Positions 1 to 8,894 of a stretch of DNA of 64,000 nucleotides are shown here, in pieces. The stretch spans positions 186,001 to 250,000 of the forward strand of contig JAFSMO010000074.1 in NCBI GenBank assembly GCA_017447865.1. Reading direction: 5' to 3'. A program made the translations under genes and the position numbers. Below the pieces are notes generated by a model. That model was not told where the DNA came from. It did not search any database and saw nothing but the letters and a program-made list of their open reading frames with translations. The DNA is from Thermoguttaceae bacterium. Its GTDB lineage: Bacteria; Planctomycetota; Planctomycetia; Pirellulales; Thermoguttaceae. Position 1 is the stretch's first letter, and each line of letters starts with the position of its first letter.

Positions 1-608
1 ATCGAGTTGGCCTGTGGGCGGCACGCAATCATGCGCGTCTGGACCAGGCCGGCCTTGACCGTCAGGACGGTCGTTCCAATCGGCTGCAAGCGGGCGCGAA
101 GCCCGGACAGATACGCCGTCAGGCCCGCCTTGGCGGCGCCGTAGGGGTAATTTGAACGTCGGCCCCGGTCTCCCGCCACGGAGGAAATGACCGCGATCCA
201 CGTCTCTTGCGCAGCGATGGGGTGCGTTTCGTACCAGCGCGCGACCGCTTCGAGAAAAATCGTCAGCGAGGTAAAATTGATGAAAACCGTCTGCTCGATT
301 TCATCGCCCCAGCGTTTGGAGTCCTGAGAGGGAAGAAAACCCTGCGCGATGTAGATCCCCGTGATCGGTTCTTCCCACGTGACCCGGGCCAGAGCCACGC
401 ACTGCAGCCAGAACATTTCCGCGGAAAGGATGGACTGAAACGTTTCCGTGGCGTTATAGTACACGAGTTCCATGTCCGGGCTGGATTTCAGGTTCCGCAG
501 AGCTTTCGGATTCCGGCCTGCAAGGATAAGATGCTCCCCCCGCGCCGCGAAAATGTCGACGTTATGCCGCGCAATTTCAGAAGTAGCTCCGAGGAACAAA
601 ATGGCCAT
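1..608 (-). CDS. Short-chain dehydrogenase/reductase, C-terminus cut off by the window edge
   Basis: I translated this stretch directly; about 202 codons are present and the reading frame is still open at base 1. The N-terminus begins MAILFLGATSEIA, a GxxxxxA nucleotide-binding motif of the Rossmann fold. Further on come NVDIF, an NFTS segment, and SSVAGDRGRRSN followed by YPYGAAKAG, which carries the SDR catalytic Ser, Tyr and Lys (YxxxK). The pattern is close to the NAD(P)-dependent reductases that act on sugar or polyprenyl-sugar intermediates (DprE2-like group), but the substrate cannot be told from sequence. It lies 69 bases downstream of ribBA on the same strand and may be cotranscribed. 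The start at 608 is the first sensible Met; no strong Shine-Dalgarno sequence is visible. Confidence 0.8.
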   Translation of the reverse strand, partial: MAILFLGATSEIARHNVDIFAARGEHLILAGRNPKALRNLKSSPDMELVYYNATETFQSILSAEMFWLQCVALARVTWEEPITGIYIAQGFLPSQDSKRWGDEIEQTVFINFTSLTIFLEAVARWYETHPIAAQETWIAVISSVAGDRGRRSNYPYGAAKAGLTAYLSGLRARLQPIGTTVLTVKAGLVQTRMIACRPQANS

Positions 609-677
609 GGGCTGGTTCTTTCTGGACTCTTGATGGGACGGTCGAATAAAACGCTTGGGAACGAACGAAGCCCGGGA

Positions 678-1916
678 TCAGTTTTCTTCGGCCTCAAATC
701 CGGGCCAAATGTGGCCCATTTTCTCGACTTTCGTCCGAATGTACGCCTCGTTGTAAGGGGTGATCTCGCCCAAAATCCGGACCTGCTCCGTGACGGTGAG
801 ATCGAACCCGCTGTATATAAAAGCATCGACTTTTTTCGGATTATTCGTTAGCAAACGAATGTGCGTGATGCCCAAATCGTTCAAAATTTGGAGCCCGACG
901 CCGTAATCCCGGCAGTCGGCGCGGTGCCCGAGGGCCAGATTCGCCTCCACCGTGTCGAGCCCCTGTTCCTGAAGTTTGTACGCCTTGATCTTCTCGGCCA
1001 GACCGATCCCCCGGCCCTCCTGCGGGAGGTAGATCAGGTAGCCGTAGCCGTCCTCCTGCATGAGTTCCAGCGAGCGGGTCAGCTGGTCGCCGCAGTCGCA
1101 CCGGAGCGAGTGAAGCAGATCCCCCGTGAAGCACGAAGAATGCATGCGCACGAGCGGATTCTGCGCGATTTCCGGACTCTTGGCGGTTTCGGGCGAGCCG
1201 ATCTGAACGACCACGGGCTCCATCGACTCGTACTTGACGCCGTACGCGTAAATGTGCCCCGGGCCGTACTTGGTCGGGAGGTTGGCGTCGGCGATGCGGT
1301 AAATGAGCTTTTCCCGAATGCGGCGGTAGCGGATCAACTCCTCGATCGTGGAGCACTTGAGGTCGTACTTCTGCGCGATTTCGGCCAGTTCGTCCCGCGT
1401 GGCCCGGTCGCCGTCTTCGCCCAGAACTTCGCAGCAGACCGCGGCCGGCCGCAGCCCCGCGATTTTCATCAGGTCGATGCACGCTTCGGTGTGCCCGGCA
1501 CGGCGCAGAACACCGCCTTCTTTGGCCTTCAACGGGTACACGTGGCCGGGACGGGTGAAGTCCGTCGCCTTCGATTTCGGGTCGGAAAGGGCTTTGATCG
1601 CGGCCGCACGTTCCTGAGCCGTGACGCCGGTTTTGGCGCTGATGTGGTCCACCGCCACGGTGAATTGGGTCGAAAGCGGGGCCGTATTGTGCTGAACCAT
1701 CGGGTCGAGCTCCAGACGCTTGCAGTCATCCGGCAGCATGGGCACACAAACGATCCCCTTCCCGTGAGTAATGCAGAAGTTTACGAGTTCGGGCGTGGCA
1801 AACTGGGCGGCGAAGATGAAATCGCCCTCGTTTTCCCGGTCCTCGTCGTCCATCATGATGATGATCTCGCCGCGTTTCAGGGCCTCAGCCGTTTCTTCGA
1901 TCGTTGAAAATTTCAT
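678..1916 (-). CDS. ribBA: Bifunctional 3,4-dihydroxy-2-butanone-4-phosphate synthase / GTP cyclohydrolase II
   Basis: This 412-residue protein catalyses the two entry reactions of riboflavin synthesis. The N-terminal RibB half shows DDEDRENEGDF, with the acidic metal and substrate residues, and RAGHTEACIDL. The C-terminal RibA half shows MHSSCFTGDLLHSLRCDCG, whose three Cys bind zinc, then GRGIGLAEKIKAYKLQEQGLDTVEAN and LLTNNPKK. Both halves look complete. The open frame extends 14 codons upstream of the chosen Met, but MKFSTIEETAEAL matches the normal RibB start. A promoter lies about 45 bases upstream. The leader is too short for an FMN riboswitch. The next gene on the strand is the SDR. 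Confidence 0.96.
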   Translation of the reverse strand: MKFSTIEETAEALKRGEIIIMMDDEDRENEGDFIFAAQFATPELVNFCITHGKGIVCVPMLPDDCKRLELDPMVQHNTAPLSTQFTVAVDHISAKTGVTAQERAAAIKALSDPKSKATDFTRPGHVYPLKAKEGGVLRRAGHTEACIDLMKIAGLRPAAVCCEVLGEDGDRATRDELAEIAQKYDLKCSTIEELIRYRRIREKLIYRIADANLPTKYGPGHIYAYGVKYESMEPVVVQIGSPETAKSPEIAQNPLVRMHSSCFTGDLLHSLRCDCGDQLTRSLELMQEDGYGYLIYLPQEGRGIGLAEKIKAYKLQEQGLDTVEANLALGHRADCRDYGVGLQILNDLGITHIRLLTNNPKKVDAFIYSGFDLTVTEQVRILGEITPYNEAYIRTKVEKMGHIWPGFEAEEN

Positions 1917-1960
1917 GGGTTTAAGCAGGTTAAAGGAATAAATGAACAAATTCGCCAATT

Positions 1961-1988
1961 ATTTTACCACAAACGGGAAAAAAGTCAA
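1961..1988 (-). promoter_or_regulatory. Probable sigma-70 promoter of ribBA
   Basis: Reading the minus strand, TTGACT is followed by a 16-base spacer and TAAAAT, the latter preceded by GG. The -10 box ends about 45 bases before the ribBA start. Confidence 0.65.
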
Positions 1989-2022
1989 GTGGTTTCACGC
2001 GGAGCAGGGGATTCAGGGGGGC

Positions 2023-2050
2023 TTTTCAACGGGAATCGCCATGGTATAAT
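2023..2050 (+). promoter_or_regulatory. Possible promoter of the exported glycosidase-like gene
   Basis: A perfect TATAAT preceded by GG lies at 2045-2050, with a weak TTTTCA 16 bases upstream as the -35 box. The gene starts about 100 bases downstream. Confidence 0.45.
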
Positions 2051-2148
2051 TAAGAAAACGAGGCGGTCGGGATCAAGTCCCCGCCCGGGATCAGACCGCC
2101 GCCCGACTGAAAATCCTCTCCTGAAAAGTTTTACCGAAAGAAAACCCC

Positions 2149-3867
2149 ATGAAAAACCTTTTTTTGTTTTGCGTTTCCGTTCTGCTCGCGAGCTTCGCTC
2201 TGGCTGACTCCGTTCCGGAGGGCTGCACGATCAACGACGGCGCAGAGATCAGGTTCCGTGACCCGCTCCCGGCCATGCACGTCGGAGGGAAAACCAACGG
2301 GACGTACAATAATTACGAGGTCGGCCTTCCTGCGCTCCTGACGACCACCGACTCCGAGCTGGGCGAGATGATTTACCAGCTTCGCAACTGTATCCGGAAC
2401 GACCGCCGGCTCGTCTTCATCGACGGCAAGGTCCTGATGTGCAGCAACAACTGGATCCGGGACCACGTCCAGCAGATGAAAGGGTTCCTCCACTGGGAGT
2501 ACGATCTGGACTCGTTTCTGAATTTCATCCTGGAGACCCAGCGCGCGGATGGATGCTTCTACGAGCTGATCAAGCAGCTGGACGATCCGCACTGGAAATT
2601 CGTCGATCCGGACTGCCGCGTCTTGTACCCGGAGGATAATTTGTCGCTCGTTCGGCTTGAGATCGAGGCGGACGTGGAGTACCTCGTCGTGGAAGGGGCG
2701 ATGCACTACTACCAGGTCACCGGCGATGATGCGTGGCTGGCCCGTGTTCTGCCGCGGCTCGAAAAGGCGATCGACTACGTGACCTCCGACCCGAAGCGTT
2801 GGGACCCGGAGCTCGGCCTGGTGAAGCGCGGCTTTACGATCGACACGTGGGACTTTACATACAATCCCGACGCTGGGACGAACCGCCGCATCAATGACCA
2901 GACCCCCATGGGGATCATGCACGGCGACTCCACGGGCGTTTATCAGGCGATGAACCAGCTCGCGTGGTTCAACGACCGCTTGGGAAATTCCGAAAAAGCC
3001 AAAGCGTGGCGTGAACGCGCCGAGGCGCTTAAAGCCAACATTTTCAAGTATTTGTGGAACGGGAAATTCTTCATTCATCAAATCGGTCTGAACGGCGCGG
3101 GCGTGGACGACCAGGAAAACGTCCGGCTCTCCCTTTCCAACGCCTACGCCCTGAACCGCGGCATTCTGAACGAGGAGCAGACTAAATCGGTCATTGAGGA
3201 GTACCTCGCCCGGCGCGAAACGACCACGGCATTTGCAGAATGGTTTTCGATCGACCCGCCTTACGCCCCGGCTTTCGGGAAGTACCTGCCCGGGCAGTAC
3301 GTGAACGGCGGCATTTCTCCCTTCACCGCCGGCGAACTGGCCAAAGGCGCGTTCCGGAACGGCTTCGAAGCGTACGGCTGGGACATTTTGCGGCGGTTTG
3401 AAGAAATGATGAAAGAGGACCAGGCGATCTACTTCCTTTACGACCCCGCCACCCGAAAACCGCTTGGCGGCGGACCGAGTGCGTGGGGCGCGGCCGCTTT
3501 GCTCTCCGCGATCGACGAAGGTCTTGCCGGAATCACCGACTTGGGGACCGGTTACGACGTGATGGAATTCGCGCCCCGTTTTCCCGTCACGCACTACACG
3601 GAAACCCGCTACTTTACCGGCTACGAAAAGACGGCCAGGTACGTGGACGTTCGCTGGGTCCTGACCGATGCGGGAATGCGCTACTACGTACTTTCACCCG
3701 CTAAAGAACTCCGCGCCCATCTGCTCCTCCCCAAAGGGAAAAACTGCTCGCGGGTCAAATTCAATGGCCGGGAACAGACTTTTGAGCTCGTCAAAGTGGG
3801 CGAGAGCGTGTACGTCGATTTCGTCGTGAAGCCCGAAGGAAAAGCCGACCTGGAGGTTTTCTTCTGA
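2149..3867 (+). CDS. Exported six-hairpin (alpha/alpha)6-barrel glycosidase-like protein
   Basis: The protein has 572 residues. Residues 1-20 form a signal peptide (MKNLFLFCVSVLLASFALA), so it acts outside the cytoplasm. The body has the alternating helical pattern and aromatic/acidic clusters of six-hairpin glycosidases: RNDRRLVFIDGK, NNWIRDH, VEGAMHYYQVTGDDAW, IDTWDFTYN, MHGDSTGVYQAMNQLAWF, and late ISPFTAGELAKGAFRNG and GGGPSAWGAA. A beta-rich C-terminal domain begins near residue 480. This resembles the GH63/GH78/amylo-1,6-glucosidase superfamily, but I cannot place it in one family or name the substrate. The Shine-Dalgarno sequence is weak (GAAAG). The gene is monocistronic and ends at a bidirectional terminator facing the hydrogenase gene. 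Confidence 0.8.
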   Translation: MKNLFLFCVSVLLASFALADSVPEGCTINDGAEIRFRDPLPAMHVGGKTNGTYNNYEVGLPALLTTTDSELGEMIYQLRNCIRNDRRLVFIDGKVLMCSNNWIRDHVQQMKGFLHWEYDLDSFLNFILETQRADGCFYELIKQLDDPHWKFVDPDCRVLYPEDNLSLVRLEIEADVEYLVVEGAMHYYQVTGDDAWLARVLPRLEKAIDYVTSDPKRWDPELGLVKRGFTIDTWDFTYNPDAGTNRRINDQTPMGIMHGDSTGVYQAMNQLAWFNDRLGNSEKAKAWRERAEALKANIFKYLWNGKFFIHQIGLNGAGVDDQENVRLSLSNAYALNRGILNEEQTKSVIEEYLARRETTTAFAEWFSIDPPYAPAFGKYLPGQYVNGGISPFTAGELAKGAFRNGFEAYGWDILRRFEEMMKEDQAIYFLYDPATRKPLGGGPSAWGAAALLSAIDEGLAGITDLGTGYDVMEFAPRFPVTHYTETRYFTGYEKTARYVDVRWVLTDAGMRYYVLSPAKELRAHLLLPKGKNCSRVKFNGREQTFELVKVGESVYVDFVVKPEGKADLEVFF

Positions 3868-3880
3868 ATGATCGGAATCA

Positions 3881-3925
3881 AAAAGCCCGAAATCCACCAG
3901 AGAGCGTGAATTTCGGGCTTTTTTT
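3881..3925. terminator. Bidirectional terminator between convergent genes
   Basis: AAAAGCCCGAAAT at 3881-3893 pairs with its complement ending near 3921, followed by a T run. The A run on the other side gives a T run on the minus strand. It separates the glycosidase-like gene from the hydrogenase gene. Confidence 0.85.
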
Positions 3926-3953
3926 GTGAATGGCGTGGGCGTTAAACGAAGAT

Positions 3954-5348
3954 TTACCGCGTGTGCAGAATGGGGTTTCCCGGCTCTTTCAGGAAGTTTT
4001 CGTAAAGCGCCGCGAGGGCCGGGTTCTCGCCGCAGCGGTGCTTTTCGCGGGCTTTGTCGGCGGAGAAAAGGCCGCTCATCCGTTTGGTGCGCAGCGCATC
4101 CGTGACGGGGAGTTCCGTTTTCGGCTGGCCACCGCCCCCAATGCAGCCGCCGGGGCACGCCATCACTTCCACGAAGTCAAACTTCAAGTGCTCTTTGGTC
4201 TCCAGAAGCCGGCGAATATTTCCCGCGCCGTGCACGATCCCCACGCGCAGTGTTTTCTCGCCGATCTTCACCTCGGCCCGGCGAATGGCGTCGATCCCGC
4301 GCACCGGAGTGAAGAGGAGCCAGTCTTTCGGCGGCTCTTTGCCCGTCCAAGTGAAATGAAGCTGGCGCAGAACGCCTTCCGTCACGCCGCCCGTATTTCC
4401 GAAAATCACGCCGCCGCCCGTCCCGTTTCCAAGGACCGAATCAAATTCCCCGGGTTCCAGCTCGTCGAGTTTCAGGCCGATCTCCATCAGCCACCAGCCG
4501 AGCTCGCGGACGGTCAGGGCGAAATCGACTTCCGTGCCGAGCGTGCGCTCGTACTTTTTGGCGGTGCACGGCGAGAAGGAAACGACGACGAGGTCTTCCG
4601 GCTTCATCTTGAGCTGGTCGGCGTACCACGTTTTCACGACGGAAGCCAGCATCCGGATCGGGCTTTTGCACGAGGAGATCAGCGGCTGGACCTCCGGGAA
4701 GAAGAGTTCCGCGAAACGGAGCCAGGCCGGGCAGCAGCTCGTGAACATGGGTTTCCCCGGCTCGTTTTTCAGGTGGTTTTCCAGCTCGAGCGACTCCTCG
4801 AAAGCGGTCAGGTCCGCGCCGAATGTGACGTCGAACACGTAGTCGAAGCCGAGTTTCCGCAGGCCGGTGATCATCTGCTTTTCCACGTTCGCTCCGCGTT
4901 CCATCTTGAACATTTCGCCCAGGGAGGAACGCACCGACGGTGCGGTCAGCGCGACGAACTTTTTCGGGCCGTTGGTCTTTTTGTTCGCCTGGATCTCGTT
5001 GTAGATCTCCTGGAGCTGGAACCGCTCCGTGACCCCGTTATTCACGCAGTTGACGGTGCATTGGCCGCAGTGGATGCACGGGACCGTATTGGCGGGGAAG
5101 TGGCCCTCGTGGTCGAAAACCGTTTGGACGTCGCGGCAGACGAAAACGCACTCCGTGCAGCGCTCGCAGTTCATCGGGAAGTACTGGATCGCCGGATTAT
5201 CGTTTGCGAACGGAATGTGGCTCGGCCCTTTCGGCGTTTCCGGCGCCGGCTTCATCCAGCTGAACTGAGCGTCAGCGGTCCGGGCGGCCGCGGTCAGTCC
5301 CGTTAAAACCGAAGTCTGAAGAACCTGACGGCGATTGAGTGAGTCCAT
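3954..5348 (-). CDS. hydA: Tat-exported monomeric [FeFe] hydrogenase
   Basis: This 464-residue protein interconverts H2 with protons and electrons. It carries two [4Fe-4S] sites (C61, C64, C67, C71 and C91, C94, C97, C101) followed by the H-cluster domain: L1 TSCCPAW (C205, C206), L2 SPCTAKKYE (C261) and L3 EVMACPGGCIGGGGQP (C398, C402). Acidic residues around 184-188 and Ser226 match the known proton path. Two features stand out. The residue before PC in L2 is Ser259, where the family motif has Met. The N-terminus NRRQVLQTSVLTGLTAAA looks like a Tat signal, so the enzyme is probably periplasmic without a separate small subunit. The chosen Met has AGGAG just upstream. Maturases HydEFG are not in the window. 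trpS lies upstream on the same strand. Confidence 0.95.
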   Translation of the reverse strand: MDSLNRRQVLQTSVLTGLTAAARTADAQFSWMKPAPETPKGPSHIPFANDNPAIQYFPMNCERCTECVFVCRDVQTVFDHEGHFPANTVPCIHCGQCTVNCVNNGVTERFQLQEIYNEIQANKKTNGPKKFVALTAPSVRSSLGEMFKMERGANVEKQMITGLRKLGFDYVFDVTFGADLTAFEESLELENHLKNEPGKPMFTSCCPAWLRFAELFFPEVQPLISSCKSPIRMLASVVKTWYADQLKMKPEDLVVVSFSPCTAKKYERTLGTEVDFALTVRELGWWLMEIGLKLDELEPGEFDSVLGNGTGGGVIFGNTGGVTEGVLRQLHFTWTGKEPPKDWLLFTPVRGIDAIRRAEVKIGEKTLRVGIVHGAGNIRRLLETKEHLKFDFVEVMACPGGCIGGGGQPKTELPVTDALRTKRMSGLFSADKAREKHRCGENPALAALYENFLKEPGNPILHTR

Positions 5349-5423
5349 GGTTTTCTCCTGCGCGGGTGGATCAAAGAAAAAATGAAACGGCGCGTCCCAT
5401 CGTCCGTGGTGGTTTAGGCCGGC

Positions 5424-5457
5424 GCGTAATTCCGGCCTTCGGCCTCCATTACCGCCT
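5424..5457 (+). repeat. Solo copy of a 34-base palindromic intergenic repeat core
   Basis: The 34 bases contain GGCCTTCGGCC inside flanks starting GCGTAATTCC and ending CATTACCGCCT. The same 34 bases recur at 16767-16800 and, inverted, at 24428-24461. Here there are no heptamer arms. It sits in the 116-base gap between trpS and the hydrogenase gene. Confidence 0.85.
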
Positions 5458-5464
5458 CCCATTT

Positions 5465-6439
5465 TTATCGCGGGATTCCGATGCCGCAGTTGCTCTGGGC
5501 GCGGTCGAGCACCTCGGCGGCTTTCGCCCGGGCGCGGGCCGCTCCGATTTTCAGAACGTCGCGGACGTAGTCCGGATCGGCGACGTATTTGGCGTAACGC
5601 TCACGGATCGGCGCGAAATATTCCTCCGCAATGCGGGCCAGTTCCTTTTTGACCTGGCCATAGCCGAACCCGCCGCGGCGGTACATCGCCTCCATCTCGG
5701 CGCGCTGCTCCTCGCTGGCGAAAAGTTTGTAGAGCAGGTACAAATTATCCGTTTCCGGGTCCTTGGGGTCTTCCATCGGGCGGCAGTCCGTCTCGATGCG
5801 CATGATTTTTTTCCTCTGGACCTTGACGTCCTCGATGACTTCGAGCGTATTATTGTAGCTCTTCGACATTTTTTCGCCGTCCGTCCCCGGCACTTTTCCG
5901 GCAGCGGGCACGACGTAGGCTTTCGGAAGGACGAACGTCTCGCCGAAATTATAGTTGAAGGTCTGCGCCAGGTCGCGCGCCACTTCGAGGTGCTGCTGCT
6001 GATCCTCGCCGACCGGCACGCAGTCGGAATCGTACGCCAGAATGTCCGCGGCCATCAGGACCGGGTAGGTGAAAAGCCCCGCGTCCGCCGTCAGGCCTTT
6101 CGCGAGCTTTTCCTTGTACGCGTGGCAGCGTTCCAAAAGGCCCATGGGGCAGCACGTCAGAAGGAGCCACGTCAGCTGGGTCACTTCCGGGACGTCGGAC
6201 TGAACGAAAAGCGTGGATTTTTCCGGGTCCAGGCCGATCGCGAGGAAATAGACCGCCATGTTGAACGTCGCCTGGCTGAGGCGCTCTTTGTCGCGGACGG
6301 TCGTCAGCGCGTGCAGGTTGGCGATGAAGTAAAAAGCGTCCTCGCCTTTGCTCTGAAGCGTGACGTACTGGCGGTTCGCGCCGAAGTAATTGCCCCAGTG
6401 CGGATTTCCGGTCGGCTGAATGCCTGATAAAATTCTCAT
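5465..6439 (-). CDS. trpS: Tryptophanyl-tRNA synthetase
   Basis: This 324-residue class I synthetase charges tRNA-Trp. It starts MRILSGIQPTGNPHWGNYFGA, in which PHWGNY takes the place of the HIGH signature, and later shows GEKMSKSYNN, the KMSKS loop. DSDCVPVGEDQQQHLEVARDLA is the usual TrpRS dimer/substrate segment. The length is normal for bacterial TrpRS. The upstream in-frame extension is not needed, because the motif-bearing N-terminus is complete at this Met. A TTTACA/TATAAT promoter lies about 70 bases upstream. The hydrogenase gene follows on the same strand after a repeat-containing gap. Confidence 0.97.
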   Translation of the reverse strand: MRILSGIQPTGNPHWGNYFGANRQYVTLQSKGEDAFYFIANLHALTTVRDKERLSQATFNMAVYFLAIGLDPEKSTLFVQSDVPEVTQLTWLLLTCCPMGLLERCHAYKEKLAKGLTADAGLFTYPVLMAADILAYDSDCVPVGEDQQQHLEVARDLAQTFNYNFGETFVLPKAYVVPAAGKVPGTDGEKMSKSYNNTLEVIEDVKVQRKKIMRIETDCRPMEDPKDPETDNLYLLYKLFASEEQRAEMEAMYRRGGFGYGQVKKELARIAEEYFAPIRERYAKYVADPDYVRDVLKIGAARARAKAAEVLDRAQSNCGIGIPR

Positions 6440-6506
6440 TTTGGGTCTCGTTTTGGATTTAAAAAAGTGATGATTGAATAACGAAAGAAAAACCTGACGA
6501 GAGAGT

Positions 6507-6534
6507 ATTATACACGATTTTGAAATTTTGTAAA
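6507..6534 (-). promoter_or_regulatory. Probable trpS promoter
   Basis: On the minus strand TTTACA, a 16-base spacer and TATAAT lie about 70 bases upstream of trpS. Confidence 0.6.
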
Positions 6535-6628
6535 GAAGGAACGGCCAAAAACCATTCCATTTTAAACGCCAGCCCCTTTCCACTTCGAGTTTGAAGTGGA
6601 TTCGATTTGCACTTTGGCCCCCCTTTTT

Positions 6629-7000
6629 TTATTTCTCCTTTTTGTGGAGCTTGCTCATTTCCCGGTCCAGGTTGATCCCCAGTTTCTCACACCGCAGTTC
6701 CAGCGACTTCTGGAAGTAGTACCACGACTGATTCTGCTTGGGCTGCTTGTACGCGTAGTTGAACGATGAAATGACGAGCGATTCCGGCACGATGCCGCGA
6801 GCGACGAGCGTGAAAACGTCGTCCACGAATTCCTTCGACTCGTCGGTCGGGCAGCGAAGCGCGGCCTTCATTTGGTCCGCGGAAAGCTGAATGTACTGCG
6901 CCTGAACGGTCTGCCGGGAAAAGAACGTCTGCGGCAGAAAACCCGTCCCCAAAAGGAAAACCGAGCACAAAACCATCAGTTTCGGGAGTTTATTTAACAT
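6629..7000 (-). CDS. Small exported protein of unknown function
   Basis: The protein has 123 residues. Residues 1-35 form a signal peptide or membrane anchor (MLNKLPKLMVLCSVFLLGTG, then a stretch ending VQAQ). The mature part is helical and charged, with CPTDESKEFVDDVFTLVARG and ending in KLHKKEK. The upstream extension in the open frame is AT-rich and Lys/Ile-rich and looks non-coding, so I start at 7000, where GAGG lies about 10 bases upstream. Two Cys (in ALRCPTDE and LRCEKLG) could form one disulfide. It is divergent from the HEAT-like gene at 7134. I do not recognise a family. Confidence 0.65.
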   Translation of the reverse strand: MLNKLPKLMVLCSVFLLGTGFLPQTFFSRQTVQAQYIQLSADQMKAALRCPTDESKEFVDDVFTLVARGIVPESLVISSFNYAYKQPKQNQSWYYFQKSLELRCEKLGINLDREMSKLHKKEK

Positions 7001-7071
7001 GCGCCGCCTCTTTTTCGGGAAAAATTTTAAAATTACATAAATATAGGGTGGACTTTTATGGATTCTTCGGG

Positions 7072-7077
7072 TATAAT
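7072..7077 (+). promoter_or_regulatory. -10 box upstream of the exported helical-repeat gene
   Basis: A perfect TATAAT preceded by GGG lies 57 bases upstream of the ATG at 7134. No convincing -35 box is visible. Confidence 0.5.
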
Positions 7078-7133
7078 ACCAAAAATGGTCTATTTTCGCA
7101 AGAGCAGAAATTTTCAGTGTTTTTGTAATATTT

Positions 7134-8894
7134 ATGAACGCCCGCCTGACAAAAATCCGTTGGATTCTTCTGATTTTCGGGCTGATTTTCTGCCTTTGCA
7201 AAGCTCTTTACGCGGAGGACTGGTTCGACCTGCTCGACAGTAATTCGTGCCAGCGCCGGAATCGGGCGTGGAACGCACTTTCAGTCGAGGCCCAGGAAAC
7301 TTCCAATCCCGCGGACTTTTTGCGTACCGTCAAGATGGAGCTTCAAAAATCTTCGCTTTCTTTTGAGGCTCAGGAACGGCTTGAGATTTTGGAACGTATG
7401 CTGGAAAAGCGCCTTCATTCGGAACCTCAAGCGCTGGAGGAGGAAATCGCCGTTACGCCGCCAGAGCTGGAAGATTTTTCGGTTTGGGAGATGCTTACGT
7501 CGGAATCCCCGGTAAAACGGAATCTGGCGGAGCGTGAGATCCGCACCATGATCCGCGGCGGGCAAAAACTCCCTGAAATGCTGAATCGCATGCGGGAGAT
7601 CATCGTGCAGGAATCTCTCGCGGCCGACGATCGGCTCCGGGTCTGGAAACTGGAGCAGCTCGCACGGCAAAAATGGCTGGAAAATGAGGTTTTTGAATCA
7701 TCAATCCCGGTAAAGCAATTAAAAGAAAGTGTGGATTTCCTCGCAACGGCGAATTTTCCGGAAGATCGGCTCATTCCGTGGATGAGCCTGGACGAACGGA
7801 CCCGGACTTTATTTTCGATTGCGATGTACGAGGATCCCTTTGGCGGCGACGGTTTTCCGTTTCTGGATTTTGAGGATTACAAAACCGGGAAACGTGAGGG
7901 GTTGAAAATCTGGAAAGCGGTTCAGTTGCTCGAGGAAGCACTGATCTGTGAAAAGACCAAGGATGAAGCGTTAAAATTGATTCAGGAGCGTCTGACTTCC
8001 AAGACCGTCACGCCGTCCGGAACGATTTTACTCAAGCGGCTGGAATTTTTGACGGTTCCCTGTATGGCCGCGGAATATTGGGTTCGCGGAGAGTTTTATC
8101 GCTCCCAGATCCTTCAGATTGGCGTCCCGCAGCAATGTGGGACGGGCATTTCTTTCTTCGATTCTTCGACGGACGAAACGGCCCACTGCCAGCAGGGGAC
8201 GAACCTTGCGACGCGGGATTTTGCCTGGGGAGTCGCCATCAAGCATCCGAATCATCGGGAAGCGTTTTTCTATCTTCTGCCTCTGAAAAAGGTTGAGTCG
8301 AAACTTTTGTACGTGTCACGGATGCAGGAAGACCCGGAGCGGAGACTGCGTTTGCTCTCGGAAAAAACGCTTCAAACCCTTCCGGAGACCGAAGAGGAAA
8401 AGCACGACTTTGTGCTTCTGCTTTCGCTTCTTGATGTTCAACTCGCATCGCAGAAAGCGGGCGAGTGGCTTTTCGTCCCGGAGATGAAACCTTTTGAGGC
8501 GGAAATCTGCGAGTTTCTCCAGAAAAAAGGGACGAAAGACGCCGTTCCCGATTTGCTCCGACGGCTGGAAGGGGAACCGATCCTCAAAGGAACCCAACGC
8601 ATCGACTGGCTGGCCGTGCTGGGAATTGCCGAGCGTGACCCGTGGGATGGCGTGGATGACTGGCTGAAGGAGGCGGCTGAACGGAATATTCCTCTGGTGG
8701 AGAAAGACCCCGCGGAGAGCAGTTCGCCGATGCTGCTTACTGTTCCGGGAGGAAAGCCCCTCAACGAGGCCAAGGAGGAAACAGCTGAGAAAGACGTCCC
8801 GACGCTGGCGTCCGAGGCGAAAAAGATCCTGCAGAAGCGCGAAGAAGCTGAATCTGCCGCGAAGGACGAGGGGGGCATGAAGATTGGTCCATGA
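7134..8894 (+). CDS. Exported helical-repeat protein of unknown function
   Basis: The protein has 586 residues with an N-terminal signal sequence (RWILLIFGLIFCLCKALYA, about residues 9-27). The body is rich in amphipathic helices with Glu, Arg and Leu, similar in texture to HEAT-type repeats, for example DAVPDLLRRLEGEPILKGTQ. The C-terminal 70 residues are Ala/Glu/Lys-rich and probably disordered. It overlaps the next gene by four bases (ATGA), so the two are probably translationally coupled. I do not recognise a catalytic motif. Confidence 0.75.
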   Translation: MNARLTKIRWILLIFGLIFCLCKALYAEDWFDLLDSNSCQRRNRAWNALSVEAQETSNPADFLRTVKMELQKSSLSFEAQERLEILERMLEKRLHSEPQALEEEIAVTPPELEDFSVWEMLTSESPVKRNLAEREIRTMIRGGQKLPEMLNRMREIIVQESLAADDRLRVWKLEQLARQKWLENEVFESSIPVKQLKESVDFLATANFPEDRLIPWMSLDERTRTLFSIAMYEDPFGGDGFPFLDFEDYKTGKREGLKIWKAVQLLEEALICEKTKDEALKLIQERLTSKTVTPSGTILLKRLEFLTVPCMAAEYWVRGEFYRSQILQIGVPQQCGTGISFFDSSTDETAHCQQGTNLATRDFAWGVAIKHPNHREAFFYLLPLKKVESKLLYVSRMQEDPERRLRLLSEKTLQTLPETEEEKHDFVLLLSLLDVQLASQKAGEWLFVPEMKPFEAEICEFLQKKGTKDAVPDLLRRLEGEPILKGTQRIDWLAVLGIAERDPWDGVDDWLKEAAERNIPLVEKDPAESSSPMLLTVPGGKPLNEAKEETAEKDVPTLASEAKKILQKREEAESAAKDEGGMKIGP

